Below are positions 8,238 through 16,584 of a stretch of DNA of 64,000 nt, in pieces (the first letter of the stretch is position 1; each line of letters opens with the position of its first letter). Both the position numbers and the translations under genes were made by a program. The DNA is from Halomarina rubra. Lineage in GTDB: Archaea > Halobacteriota > Halobacteria > Halobacteriales > Haloarculaceae. Where the stretch lies: positions 131,856-195,855 of the forward strand of contig NZ_JALXFV010000003.1 in the NCBI RefSeq assembly GCF_023699475.1. Reading direction: 5' to 3'. Under the pieces are notes generated by a model. It was not told the DNA's origin. It ran no database searches and saw nothing but the letters and a program-made list of their open reading frames with translations.

Positions 8238-8960
8238 ATGGACCTCGCCGCCCGCACCTGGACGGACGTTGCAGCCAGCGCCCCGACGCTGGCGCTGCTC
8301 CCCGTCGGGAGCACCGAACAACACGGCCCGCACGCCCCGCTGGGGACCGACCACCTCGCGGCCGCCGCCGTCGCAGAGACGGCCGCCGAACGCTACGAAG
8401 AACAGGCCGACGAGGCGGTGGTCGTCGCTCCCACGATTCCCGTCGGCGTCTCCGAGGAACACCGCGGGTTCGCCGGGACGCTCTGGGTGAGCGAGGACAC
8501 CTTCCGCGCGTACGTCGCCGAGGTCGTCGAGAGCCTCGCCCACCACGGGGTCGAGGACGTGGTCGTCGTCAACGGGCACGGCGGGAACGTCGCCGCCCTG
8601 CGGGAAGTCTGCGGGCGACTCACCCGCGACGACGTGGCCTACACCCTGCCGTTCACCTGGTTCGACGCGGTGTCGAGCGACCTCCCGATGGGCCACGCCG
8701 GGGCGAGAGAGACCGCACTCCTCAGACACGTCGTCCCCGAGTTGGTCCGAGAAGAGCGCGTCGCGGACGCCCGGAGCGAGGCCGCCGACCGCTGGGGCGA
8801 GTGGGTCGCGGGTGTCAACCTCGCGTACGACACCGACGCGTTCACCGAGAACGGCGTCGTCGGCGACCCGGACGCGGGCGACGACAGCGACGGCGAGGCG
8901 CTCCTGAGCGGGGCGGCGGGGGCGCTGTGTGAACTGCTGGCGGCGATGGACGAGCGCTGA
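8238..8960 (+). CDS. Creatininase-family amidohydrolase, possibly ArfB
   Basis: A 240-residue creatininase-superfamily enzyme. Metal-binding motifs are visible: GSTEQHGPHAPLGTDH (about residues 24-39), a central VVNGHGGN (about 112) and GHAGARETALL (about 153). In archaea this family includes ArfB, the formamide hydrolase of riboflavin/F420 synthesis, and also true creatininases. Haloarchaea make F420, so ArfB is the best guess, but specificity cannot be read from sequence. The start ATG is the first that keeps the conserved N-terminus; longer upstream frames are Arg-rich and non-coding. Confidence 0.85.
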   Translation: MDLAARTWTDVAASAPTLALLPVGSTEQHGPHAPLGTDHLAAAAVAETAAERYEEQADEAVVVAPTIPVGVSEEHRGFAGTLWVSEDTFRAYVAEVVESLAHHGVEDVVVVNGHGGNVAALREVCGRLTRDDVAYTLPFTWFDAVSSDLPMGHAGARETALLRHVVPELVREERVADARSEAADRWGEWVAGVNLAYDTDAFTENGVVGDPDAGDDSDGEALLSGAAGALCELLAAMDER

Positions 8961-8969
8961 GTCGGTCGG

Positions 8970-9455
8970 TTACTCCTCGTCTTCCTCGTCGGCGTCGTCC
9001 GCCTCCGCGTCCTCGGCGTCCGCTTCCTCGTCGGCGTCGCTCTCGTCGTCAGTCGCCTCGCTCTCCTCGTGCAGGTCTTCGAGCTGACCGCGCAGCGGCG
9101 GGATGGTGCTCGCGAGGTCGCCGACCTGCTCGCGGGCGGCGACGATCTCCTCCATCACCTCGGTGAGCGACTCCAGGTCCTCCTCCAGGTCCTCGGCGTC
9201 CTCGAACGCGTCGGCGCGCTGGCCCATCGTGTACCACTTGCGGGCGTCTCGGAGGTGCTGTTCGGCGTCGCCCACGTCGAGCGCACCACGGAGGGCGTTG
9301 AGCACGCCGAGGGTGTTCTCGGCTTCGACGTCCCAGATGGCCTCGGGGGCGGGGAGTTCCGCGCGGGCGGCGTCGAGGTGTTTCTCGACGTCGGCGCGCA
9401 TCTCGCTTGCGGCCTCGCCGAACAGTTCGTCGTCGTCGAGAGCGGACTGGCTCAT
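8970..9455 (-). CDS. DUF5790 family protein
   Basis: A 161-residue acidic, mostly helical protein. The N-terminus (DDDELFGEAASEMRADVEKH) and central 'LGVLNALRGALDVGDAEQHLRDARKW' region match the haloarchaeal DUF5790 pattern. A likely coiled coil runs from about residue 80 to 125. The last 30 residues are an almost pure Asp/Glu/Ala tail. Function unknown. It converges with the creatininase gene, with only 9 nt between stops. Confidence 0.8.
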   Translation of the reverse strand: MSQSALDDDELFGEAASEMRADVEKHLDAARAELPAPEAIWDVEAENTLGVLNALRGALDVGDAEQHLRDARKWYTMGQRADAFEDAEDLEEDLESLTEVMEEIVAAREQVGDLASTIPPLRGQLEDLHEESEATDDESDADEEADAEDAEADDADEEDEE

Positions 9456-9613
9456 GGCACGGGGTTTGCTAGCGGCCTGTATAAATACCCGCCCGAAACT
9501 GAAAGTGAAACCCGCCGTCTCGAACCGGTTCGACCCCGTCCACGGTTCGCCGGCCGTCGTCGATTGCCGCGACGTCGCGAGGCCACGCCGTCACGGACGC
9601 GCTCCGTCGCCCC

Positions 9614-9949
9614 CTACCGTTCGACGACGTCGACGACCCGCATCAGCGGGTAGCCCTCTTCCATCGCCATCTCGGTGTGGACGACCTGGTCCTCGTACTC
9701 GATGCGCATCCGGACCTCCATGTACTCGCCCGTCAGTTCGGTGTAGTCGTGGGTCGTGTCGAGTTCGTCGGCGAGGATGTCGACCGAACAGTCCGCACAG
9801 AACGGCTGGTTCTCGATGGCCTCCTCCATCGCCACCGCGAGGCTGTCGGCACTGGCGGGGCTGACGGGCGTGCCGGCGAACTGGTGGTACAGCGTGCCGA
9901 ACTTGATGCCCGCCTCGAAACAGGCGGCTTCGGCGTCCGTGGGGTCCAT
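9614..9949 (-). CDS. mptD: Archaeal-type dihydroneopterin aldolase (MptD-like)
   Basis: A 111-residue protein starting at ATG 9949 (MDPTDAEAACFEAGIKFG). It matches the archaeal MptD family, which cleaves 7,8-dihydroneopterin to 6-hydroxymethyl-dihydropterin and glycolaldehyde in pterin/folate-type synthesis. The family's conserved N-terminal 'D-A-E-A-A-x-F-E-A-G-I-K-x-G-x-L-Y-H-Q-F' and C-terminal 'YPLMRV' blocks are present. An upstream extension to 10063 is basic, unlike haloarchaeal protein, and is rejected. The gene is divergent from the aIF2-beta gene at 10109. Confidence 0.85.
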   Translation of the reverse strand: MDPTDAEAACFEAGIKFGTLYHQFAGTPVSPASADSLAVAMEEAIENQPFCADCSVDILADELDTTHDYTELTGEYMEVRMRIEYEDQVVHTEMAMEEGYPLMRVVDVVER

Positions 9950-10080
9950 GAACGGGGATTCGTCGCTCGCGGTAAAAGACCGACGAGTCGCGCCGCACGG
10001 GGCGCTGGCGAGGAAGCGGCGCGAGCGGGAACCTGCCGCCGAAACGGCCGGTCGATACGCCAACGTCCAACACGCAACCG

Positions 10081-10087
10081 GTTTAGG
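10081..10087 (+). promoter_or_regulatory. TATA-type promoter element for aIF2-beta gene
   Basis: The sequence GTTTAGG lies 22-28 nt upstream of the ATG at 10109, the usual spacing for a leaderless haloarchaeal transcript. Assigned by position and composition only. Confidence 0.45.
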
Positions 10088-10108
10088 TCCGAATCACTTT
10101 CCTCCCCC

Positions 10109-10732
10109 ATGGACTACGAGTCATCACTCGACCGGGCGATGGAGAACGTCCCGGACATCGACTCCAGCGGCGAGCGCCTCTCCGTCCCCGACGCGCAGGC
10201 CCAGAAGGACGGCGCGTTCACCCGACTGACCAACCTCGACGACGTCGCCGACACGCTCTCCCGAGAGACCGAGCACGTCCACCGGTTCGTCCAGCGCGAA
10301 CTCGGGACCAACGGCAAACTCGAGGAGGGCGTCGGTCGCTACAACGGGTCGTTCAGCGGCTCTGACTTCGACGCCGCCATCGAGGCGTACGTCGAGACGT
10401 ACGTCATCTGCGGGGAGTGTGGCCTCCCCGACACCCGCCTCGTCACCGAGGACCGCACGCCGATGCTGCGCTGTGACGCCTGTGGTGCGTTCCGCCCCGT
10501 CTCGAAACAGCGCCGCTCCAGCCAGCAACAACAGCAGCGCGACGCCATCGAGGAGGGCCAGACCTACACCCTCGAGATCACCTCGACGGGCCGCAAGGGC
10601 GACGGCGTCGCCGAACGCGGCGAGTACACCGTCTTCGTCCCCGGCGCACAGGAGGGCGACATCGTCGAGGCGTACATCAACAACGTCTCCGGGTCGCTCG
10701 CGTTCGCTCGTCTCGAGTCCAAGCAGGACTGA
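10109..10732 (+). CDS. eif2b: Translation initiation factor aIF2 beta with TRAM domain
   Basis: A 207-residue protein that helps deliver initiator tRNA to the small ribosomal subunit. The N-terminal part is the aIF2-beta/aIF5 alpha-beta domain with FSGSDFDAAIEAYVETYVIC. A C4 zinc ribbon follows (CGECGLP and CDACGAF, about residues 96-130). The last about 65 residues form a TRAM domain (EEGQTYTLEITSTGRKGDGV ... FVPGAQEGD), an RNA-binding beta barrel. The TRAM fusion is usual in haloarchaeal aIF2-beta. The start is the ATG 22 nt after the GTTTAGG promoter. Confidence 0.93.
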   Translation: MDYESSLDRAMENVPDIDSSGERLSVPDAQAQKDGAFTRLTNLDDVADTLSRETEHVHRFVQRELGTNGKLEEGVGRYNGSFSGSDFDAAIEAYVETYVICGECGLPDTRLVTEDRTPMLRCDACGAFRPVSKQRRSSQQQQQRDAIEEGQTYTLEITSTGRKGDGVAERGEYTVFVPGAQEGDIVEAYINNVSGSLAFARLESKQD

Positions 10733-10849
10733 GCACGCACCGGTCGAACGCGTCTGCGGTCTGCGAACCGACGGTTCTCTCGATTTCTCACGCGCCGAGT
10801 CACGCGAGCGGCCGGAACGACCTTCGACGTTCGGCCGGTAGACTCGGTC

Positions 10850-11506
10850 GTGAGCCGATTCCACGCGGTGCTGTTCGACATGGACGGCGTCCTCGTCGAC
10901 TCCGAACCCCACTGGAACCGCTTCTGGCGCGAGGAGGTGTTCGCCGACGCCGAACGCGGCACCCCCTCGCTCGACGAGGTGACGGGGCGTAACTACCGCG
11001 AGAGCCTCGCCGAAATCGCTGAGCGGTACGGCCTCCCCGAGTCCGTCGACCACTACGCCGCCCGGTTCGACGAAGCGTCGGTCGAGGTCTACGGAGAGAC
11101 CGTCGAACTGACGCCGGGCATCCACGACCTGTTCGACGAGATTCGAGCGCGTGACCTGCGACTCGCCATCGTCTCCTCCGCGCCCCACGACTGGATTCGG
11201 ACCGTCGTCGACCGCTTCGACCTCGGACCGCTCGACACCGTCGTCAGTGCCGAGGACCTCGACGGCCCCGGCAAACCCGCCCCCGGCATCTACGAGCGAG
11301 CGGCGGCGGACCTCGGCGTCGACCCCGCCGACTGCGTCGTCGTCGAGGACTCCGTCGCCGGCGTCCGTGCCGCGGCGACCGCGGGCGCGACCGTCGTCCG
11401 GTTCAAACGCAGCGAGACCGTGCCGGCCATCGACGGCGTCGACGTCCTCGCCGAGACGCCCGGCGACCTCCGCGAGACGGTGCTCGGCCTGCTGGACGGC
11501 GAGTGA
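10850..11506 (+). CDS. HAD-superfamily phosphatase/phosphomutase
   Basis: A 218-residue HAD hydrolase of the beta-phosphoglucomutase-like group. Motif I is FDMDGVLVDSE (residues 9-19), motif II is IVSSAP, motif III is the Lys of GPGKPAP, and motif IV is VVEDSVAGVRAA. A helical cap lies between motifs I and II. It probably dephosphorylates a sugar or nucleotide phosphate; the substrate is not determinable. Start is GTG at 10850, directly before the conserved strand; no earlier ATG fits. Confidence 0.88.
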   Translation: MSRFHAVLFDMDGVLVDSEPHWNRFWREEVFADAERGTPSLDEVTGRNYRESLAEIAERYGLPESVDHYAARFDEASVEVYGETVELTPGIHDLFDEIRARDLRLAIVSSAPHDWIRTVVDRFDLGPLDTVVSAEDLDGPGKPAPGIYERAAADLGVDPADCVVVEDSVAGVRAAATAGATVVRFKRSETVPAIDGVDVLAETPGDLRETVLGLLDGE

Positions 11507-11723
11507 GTGTCGCTGGCTCTCGCTCACTGCGCTCGCTCCACAGAACCGCACGAAACTCGCTTCGCTCGTTTCGTTAGCTCTCCTTCGGTCGCTCTGCTCT
11601 CTCAGGAGAATCGCGTGAGACTCACTGCGTTCGTCTCACTGATTCCACGTCGCTCGGTCGCTTCGCTCACTCGCTCCGTGGAACCGCGCCTTTCATCACA
11701 CCCAGACGCCACTCGTTCAGTAC
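11507..11723. repeat. Palindrome-rich spacer
   Basis: This spacer is built almost wholly of imperfect stem-loops with TTC or GAA loops. Examples are CGAAAC...GCTCGTTTCG around 11549-11573 and GTGAGAC...GTCTCAC around 11615-11640. Further copies surround GCTCGGTCGCTTCGCTCAC at about 11652-11670. The same GCTCGC-TTC-GCGAGC style repeat occurs at 6935-7315 and 21240-21470. No gene is seen. Its role, if any, is unknown. Confidence 0.6.
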
Positions 11724-12467
11724 ATGGCGCGGGTCTTACTCACGGGGGCGGCCGGGCGGGTCGGCACCGCCATCCTCGGCGGTATCGGCGAGGACCACGA
11801 GTGGCGACTGCTCGACCGTGACCCACCGACCGGCGACCTCGCCGACTACGAGTACTACGTCGCCGACATCACCGACGAGGCCGCCCTCCAGACCGCGACG
11901 GAGGACATCGACGTCGTCCTCCACCTCGCGGGCGACCCCCGTCCCGAAGCCCCATGGGACTCCGTGCTCACCAACAACATCGACGGCACCCACGCCGTCT
12001 ACCAGGCCGCCGTCGAGAGCGGCGTCGAGAAGGTCGTGTTCGCCTCCTCGAACCACGCCGTCGGCGCGTACGAGACCGACCGCAAACCCCACATCTACCG
12101 CACCGGGAGCGACTACCGCCTCGACGGCACCGAACTCCCCCGCCCGAAGAACGTCTACGGCGTCTCGAAGGCCGCCGGCGAGACCCTCGGCCGCTACTAC
12201 CACGACATGCACGGTCTCTCGGTGGTCAACATCCGTATCGGCAACCTGACGAAGGGCCACCCGCCCATCGACTACGAACGCGGCCAGGCGATGTGGCTCT
12301 CCTACCGTGACTGCGCACACCTGTTCGACCGCTGTATCCGCGCCGACTACGGCTACGAGATCGTCTACGGCATCTCCGACAACGACCGCAAGTACTACTC
12401 CATCGACCGAGCGCGTGACGTGTTGGGTTATCAACCGCAGGACAACTCCGCCGATCACGACGACTGA
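11724..12467 (+). CDS. azf: NAD-dependent glucose-6-phosphate dehydrogenase
   Basis: A 247-residue short-chain/epimerase-fold dehydrogenase. It has the NAD-binding GAAGRVG (residues 8-14), HLAGDPRPEAPWDSV, SSNHAVGAYE and the catalytic YGVSKAAGE (Tyr/Lys, about residues 147-155). By recall, these blocks and the C-terminal DNDRKYYSIDRARDVLGY match the Haloferax volcanii Azf enzyme, which oxidises glucose 6-phosphate in the haloarchaeal oxidative pentose phosphate pathway. Uronate dehydrogenase is the nearest alternative. The GC hairpin spacer 11507-11723 separates it from the HAD gene. Confidence 0.85.
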   Translation: MARVLLTGAAGRVGTAILGGIGEDHEWRLLDRDPPTGDLADYEYYVADITDEAALQTATEDIDVVLHLAGDPRPEAPWDSVLTNNIDGTHAVYQAAVESGVEKVVFASSNHAVGAYETDRKPHIYRTGSDYRLDGTELPRPKNVYGVSKAAGETLGRYYHDMHGLSVVNIRIGNLTKGHPPIDYERGQAMWLSYRDCAHLFDRCIRADYGYEIVYGISDNDRKYYSIDRARDVLGYQPQDNSADHDD

Positions 12468-12842
12468 GCGGTCATTTTACAGAGACCGAGCCAGCGTATC
12501 CAACTCTGATCTTCGAGGGTCGTGTTTCGTAGCCCTACACACCATAGAGGGTGGTCGCTGTCTTCCGTCGGTTCACCCGTAGGGTGTTGCATGGGAATCT
12601 GACCCTTACGGTGCCGACAAGCTTGAGGCACACTGTGACCGGCGGTCGGAGGAGTGAGGTGGAGCAGCGATGGGGGTATCTCGAAGAGTTGTAGCCGGGG
12701 TTTGTAGGACGGCTTGTCTTGCCTTTGAGTCACTGTGTCGGTGAGAATGAAGCTCACCGAGAGGCTTTGGAAACGTCAGGGAACAAGACTTCGCAATGCT
12801 TGCTGGTTTTGTTAGACAGAGAGCGTGAGTCTACCACCCCCC
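12468..12842. other. Lower-GC spacer with possible gene debris
   Basis: This 375-nt stretch has a clearly lower GC content than its flanks and no convincing gene. One plus-strand frame reads ESDPYGADKLEAHCDRRSEE before a stop at about 12650, which looks protein-like, but it has an in-frame stop 12 nt upstream of that peptide and no start. This marks the left edge of the accessory stretch that continues to about 17.7 kb. No terminal inverted repeat or transposase is seen. Confidence 0.45.
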
Positions 12843-13046
12843 TCACGAGTGACGCCAGATTCCGTTGAACAGCGTTGGAAGCACGAAACCGACACCGAAC
12901 ACCGCCACGAGTACCAACGCCTCGCTATTAGCGGACTCCGTTGCTGGGCACCACGCTGTAAGGCCGAGACACACGAACGTAATCGCAATCTTCGTCTCAA
13001 TGCCCAACAACGGGTGCGAGTCGAAGCTCTGAATTCTACCTTTGGG
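12843..13046 (-). pseudogene. Small two-helix membrane protein lacking a start codon
   Basis: The minus-strand frame reads ...SFDSHPLLGIETKIAITFVC and then two hydrophobic segments, with LVLVAVFGVGFVLPTLFNGI near the end and a TGA at 12843-12845. That is a believable about 60-residue membrane protein. However, the frame has a TAG at 13047-13049 and no ATG or GTG after it; only TTG or ATT codons are available. It is either a degraded gene or one using a rare start. The plus-strand frame over it (12825-13058) is Arg/His-rich and is a shadow. Confidence 0.4.
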
Positions 13047-13108
13047 CTACGGAATTGACACTGCGAGCCAATACCAGTCCTTTTCCCCTGTAGGCGTCTT
13101 CGTTTACT

Positions 13109-14977
13109 ATGTCCTCTTTTCTTGCCCCGTTGGCAGACCAGGGTCTGGTCTCGGCGGTGACTGTCGACATGCTCGTCGTCTTCGTCCTCATTCTCGTCGC
13201 ACTCGTGCTGTTCGCGACCGAGTGGTTCCCTATCGACGTCACCGCCATCTTCGTGATGGTGCTGTTGATGGTGCTCGAACCCTGGACACAGATCTCTGCG
13301 CGGGAGGGCATCTCGGGGTTCGCGAGTCCGGCGACCATCACGGTGCTGGCGATGCTCATTCTGAGCACGGGTATCAACCGGACCGGCATCGTCCAACTGC
13401 TCGGTCGGAAGATGGCTGCGTTCGCTGGCAGCAGTCGGCCCAAGCAACTCGCAGCGACCATCGGCATCACCGGTCCCATCTCGGGACTCATCAACAACAC
13501 GCCGGTCGTCGCCATCCTCGTCCCGGTCATCAACGACCTCGCACATAACGGCAAGACCTCGCCGTCGAAACTCCTCATGCCGCTCTCGTTCGCCTCGATG
13601 CTCGGGGGGACGCTGACGCTCATCGGCACCTCCACCAACATCCTCGCGAGCGATATCGCCGCCCAACTCGGAGCGGAGTCACCGGAACTCGAGCTCCAGG
13701 CGTTCGGCATGTTCGAGTTCACCCAACTCGGTGTCGTCGTCTTCGCGGTGGGGAGCCTCTACCTGATGACCGTCGGTGTTCGACTCCTCCCGAGACGGAT
13801 CGCCGCAAACGAGGACCTCGTCGAGGAGTACGCCCTGCAGGAGTACCTCGCGGACGTCAGCGTCCCCGCGAACTCCTCGCTCATCGGGCAGACCGTCGGA
13901 GAGGCACTCGGAGACGACGACCTCGACATCGACGTGCTGCAGCTGATTCGCTACGGTGAGCGCTTCTCCGAACCGCTCGCGCGAAAAGAGATCCGGGAGG
14001 GCGACACGCTCCGACTCAGGACGAACCGGGAGACGCTCGAACAGATCATGGATACGGAAGGGCTCGCCCTGTCGGGCAGTCCACGGAGCGAAGACGACCT
14101 CCATCCGGGGGAGGAAGAACCGGTTCTCGTCGAGGTCGTCATCCCCTCGGGGTCGTTTCTGGTCGGCGAAACTCTCACGAGTTCGGCCTTCCGACAGCGC
14201 TACGACGCGAACGTCCTCGCCTTCCGGACCCGTGGAGACGTCGTCCGAGACCGATTCGAGGACATCCGTATCCGGGTCGGTGACACACTCCTGGTGCAGG
14301 CCCCACCCGACAGTCTCACCCGACTTGTCGAGAACGAGGACTTCATCGTCGCCCACGAGTTCGACGAGGTGACCTACCGGAGCGAGAAGATCCCGTTCGC
14401 AGTGGCGATCATCGTCGGGGTCGTCGCACTCCCGGCGCTGAACGTCCTGCCTATCGTCGTCTCCGCGCTAGCAGGGGTCGTCGCGATGGTCTTCACCGGC
14501 GTCCTGAAACCGACCGAACTCTACTCGTCGGTCGAGTGGAACGTCATCTTCCTCCTCGCTGGTGTCATCCCGCTCGGAATCGCCCTCCAGCAGACGGGCG
14601 CTGCGGCACTGCTCGGGGATGCCGTCGCCTCGACAGCGGCGTTCTTGCCAGTCATCGGGGTTCTCTGGGTGTTCTACGTCGCGACCGGCCTGTTGACGAG
14701 CGTCATCAGCAACAACGCGAGCGTCGTGTTGATGATTCCCGTCGCGGCCAGTGCGGCTCAGTCCATCGACGCAAGCGCCTTCGCGTTCGTCCTCGCCGTG
14801 ACGTTCGCCGCCTCAACGGCGTTCATGACGCCCGTCGGCTATCAGACGAACCTGTTCGTCTACGGGCCTGGTGGCTATCGATTCTCGGATTTCATCCGCG
14901 TCGGTGCTCCCTTACAGTTCCTGCTGTCGATAGTCACCGTCCTCGGAATTGCGTTCTTCTGGGGCCTCAGCGCGTGA
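13109..14977 (+). CDS. SLC13/ArsB-type transporter with two RCK_C domains
   Basis: A 622-residue membrane protein. Five to six helices (about residues 20-205) include GLINNTPVVAILVPV and GGTLTLIGTSTNILAS, typical of the SLC13 (divalent anion/Na+ symporter) family. A soluble middle with two RCK_C/TrkA-C domains follows (about residues 215-300 and 320-395), then further helices with the symmetric SNNASVVLMIPVAASAAQ and TAFMTPVGYQTNLFVYGPGGY. Sulfate, dicarboxylate or another anion is possible. Codon use is somewhat less GC-extreme than in core genes, which fits the accessory nature of the region. Confidence 0.9.
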   Translation: MSSFLAPLADQGLVSAVTVDMLVVFVLILVALVLFATEWFPIDVTAIFVMVLLMVLEPWTQISAREGISGFASPATITVLAMLILSTGINRTGIVQLLGRKMAAFAGSSRPKQLAATIGITGPISGLINNTPVVAILVPVINDLAHNGKTSPSKLLMPLSFASMLGGTLTLIGTSTNILASDIAAQLGAESPELELQAFGMFEFTQLGVVVFAVGSLYLMTVGVRLLPRRIAANEDLVEEYALQEYLADVSVPANSSLIGQTVGEALGDDDLDIDVLQLIRYGERFSEPLARKEIREGDTLRLRTNRETLEQIMDTEGLALSGSPRSEDDLHPGEEEPVLVEVVIPSGSFLVGETLTSSAFRQRYDANVLAFRTRGDVVRDRFEDIRIRVGDTLLVQAPPDSLTRLVENEDFIVAHEFDEVTYRSEKIPFAVAIIVGVVALPALNVLPIVVSALAGVVAMVFTGVLKPTELYSSVEWNVIFLLAGVIPLGIALQQTGAAALLGDAVASTAAFLPVIGVLWVFYVATGLLTSVISNNASVVLMIPVAASAAQSIDASAFAFVLAVTFAASTAFMTPVGYQTNLFVYGPGGYRFSDFIRVGAPLQFLLSIVTVLGIAFFWGLSA

Positions 14978-15107
14978 TGCAGGGGGTAGCACAGTTAGCG
15001 AAACTGCCCACGGACGGCCACGAACGGTCGTGTGTCAAACCGAGTCCGGCTGACAGGGGCGAAGGTGTCCCGAACTCGGGCCGCTCGTGTTCTCGTCGTC
15101 GTTCGCC

Positions 15108-15290
15108 TCACTGCTCCGTTATGAAGTGAGGGTCGTTCATCGTCACCAGATGGACTCGCTCCCTCGGAATGTACGTATACTCGTCGTCGCCGTGGTGGAC
15201 CTGCCAGTGGTCTTCTCGATAGTTCAGCTGGTCGTCGTCGACCTCTTCTGAGACTGTGCCTTCGACGCCCTGGTAGACAATTGTTGCCAT
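15108..15290 (-). CDS. Small conserved haloarchaeal protein
   Basis: From the ATG at 15290 the product is 60 residues (MATIVYQGVEGTVSEEVDDD at the start). It is acidic, with several predicted beta strands and a His-containing centre (WQVHHGDDEYTYIPRERVHL). I do not recognise a named domain. A longer reading to 15371 adds a non-acidic leader and is less likely. The divergent gene at 15436 probably shares the AT-richer spacer between them. Confidence 0.65.
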   Translation of the reverse strand: MATIVYQGVEGTVSEEVDDDQLNYREDHWQVHHGDDEYTYIPRERVHLVTMNDPHFITEQ

Positions 15291-15435
15291 ACTGGGAAGT
15301 GAGTGCCCGACGTGTATAACAAAGCGGTCTACACTGGGATGAGTAGTGAACAGGGGCGTTCTGCACGCCAACTGGGGTGTTCTTGCTCTGCGTCACCGTA
15401 CGAACGTTGATTGGCCTGGCCAGCCTTCCGACACT

Positions 15436-15864
15436 ATGGCAGAATTTCCAGACGAGCGTCAACTCGTCCTTCGTGCGCGCTCCCAGATGGAACAGTGGAC
15501 GAGAAACGCCCGGAACGAGGCATACGCTGAACTGTTCGAAGGTGACGATCCCATCCTCACCGAGGAGGAACTCCGACAACTTGACGCCCTCGACTCCGAA
15601 CTGGAGCGCAACGGCGGTGATGGTGTCTGGGGAACGGACCAGTACGGGATCCACACGGCTGGTACATCGAGTACTGATACCTCCCTTGGAGTGGTCTGTG
15701 TCTACCACCCACAGATCACCAGAGACACTGTCCTTCGCGGGCAGGGCGGACTCGACGACGAGACCGAAGAGCGACTCAACGCAGCGCTCTGGCGGTACAG
15801 CGAACGGGTTGCGACGCTCGTCGAAGTAGAACTCGACGAGTTCGTCCGCCAAACGCGTCACTAA
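15436..15864 (+). CDS. Conserved haloarchaeal protein, DUF7539-like
   Basis: A 142-residue soluble acidic protein beginning MAEFPDERQLVLRARSQMEQ, with VWGTDQYGIHTAG in the middle and a helical C-terminus ending in ELDEFVRQTRH. I believe this matches the haloarchaeal DUF7539 family, but that is recall, not a motif-based call. No catalytic residues are evident. The ATG at 15436 is preferred over the frame's earlier start because the upstream residues are not protein-like. Confidence 0.7.
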   Translation: MAEFPDERQLVLRARSQMEQWTRNARNEAYAELFEGDDPILTEEELRQLDALDSELERNGGDGVWGTDQYGIHTAGTSSTDTSLGVVCVYHPQITRDTVLRGQGGLDDETEERLNAALWRYSERVATLVEVELDEFVRQTRH

Positions 15865-15903
15865 TCGAGTCTCGACAGGGATGGGGACGACGGATGCGAT
15901 TGC

Positions 15904-16236
15904 TCAGCGGTGTATCAGTCCCAGAATCCGATTCCGAACGTCGTCGGCGGAGACGTACGTTTGGTCGTCCGTCGGGGCGAGTATTTCTCTGAGAGATTTC
16001 ATCCCGTCCTGCGTTTCGACTGCGTGGTCGCCGTGGACTTCGACCAACTCGTTCGTCGTAACTGGATACTCCTGCGTGTCGAGTGCGTCATCTAAGTTAC
16101 CAAGCCGCCCTTTCGAGTCGCCGGGCATCGCTTTGTCTTCGTGGGCGTAATCACGCACCTCCTCTCGGTCCCGATTTGGCTGGCGTTGGTCATCATCGCC
16201 CGCTCGTCGGTCTCGTTGTCGTTTGCCTTTGGTCAT
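15904..16236 (-). CDS. DUF5789-like protein, paralogue 1
   Basis: A 110-residue protein from ATG 16236. The N-terminal 45 residues are charged and probably disordered (KGKRQRDRRAGDDDQRQPNR). The C-terminal domain reads LDDALDTQEYPVTTNELVEV and ends DDQTYVSADDVRNRILGLIH. That ending is shared almost exactly with the protein at 16585-16917, and both are 110 residues long, so they are recent paralogues. The core 'YPvttnELve-hG' places it with DUF5789. Function unknown. Confidence 0.75.
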   Translation of the reverse strand: MTKGKRQRDRRAGDDDQRQPNRDREEVRDYAHEDKAMPGDSKGRLGNLDDALDTQEYPVTTNELVEVHGDHAVETQDGMKSLREILAPTDDQTYVSADDVRNRILGLIHR

Positions 16237-16584
16237 TCTGCTCAATACGGGCTCGACTTGAATAACGGTCTAGGCGGTTCTCGGAGTAACTCCCTCACAT
16301 CCGACTGACCGCCGATGTGGACCACCCCGATTCAATCGAGTTTCGCCGAGAGACCCACAGTACGGCACTCACAACTGCGCCACTCCGAGTTGGTGTGAGG
16401 GGACTCTCTGGCGGCGATTTCCGGGGTTGTTCAGTTATCGCGCGTGAGTCTATCGCTGCACCACGTCCGGTCAGGGACGGGAAAATCGCGGTGGGCATTC
16501 GTCGACCTGCCGTGAGCGACTGCGCTCCATTTACATGGTTGTGAGAGGGTTCGGTCGGCGGAGGGAGCACGAAGGGGGAACCGA
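16237..16584. other. Spacer between DUF5789 paralogues
   Basis: This 348-nt spacer has no convincing gene. A plus-strand frame from 16317 (75 codons) has unremarkable composition and no family features. The proximal about 40 nt upstream of the 16236 start contain a CAATACGG/ATAACGG stretch that could hold the promoter. I see no repeat shared with the equivalent region upstream of 16917 apart from GGATAACGG/GAATAACGG about 30 nt before each start codon. Confidence 0.4.

Noticed and set aside
12825..13058. Plus-strand 77-codon frame over the small membrane ORF
   Set aside because: It is Arg/His/Asn-rich with no hydrophobic or conserved block; the minus frame gives two clean membrane helices.
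16317..16544. Plus-strand frame between the DUF5789 paralogues
   Set aside because: No domain pattern, start in an odd context, codon use unlike neighbours.
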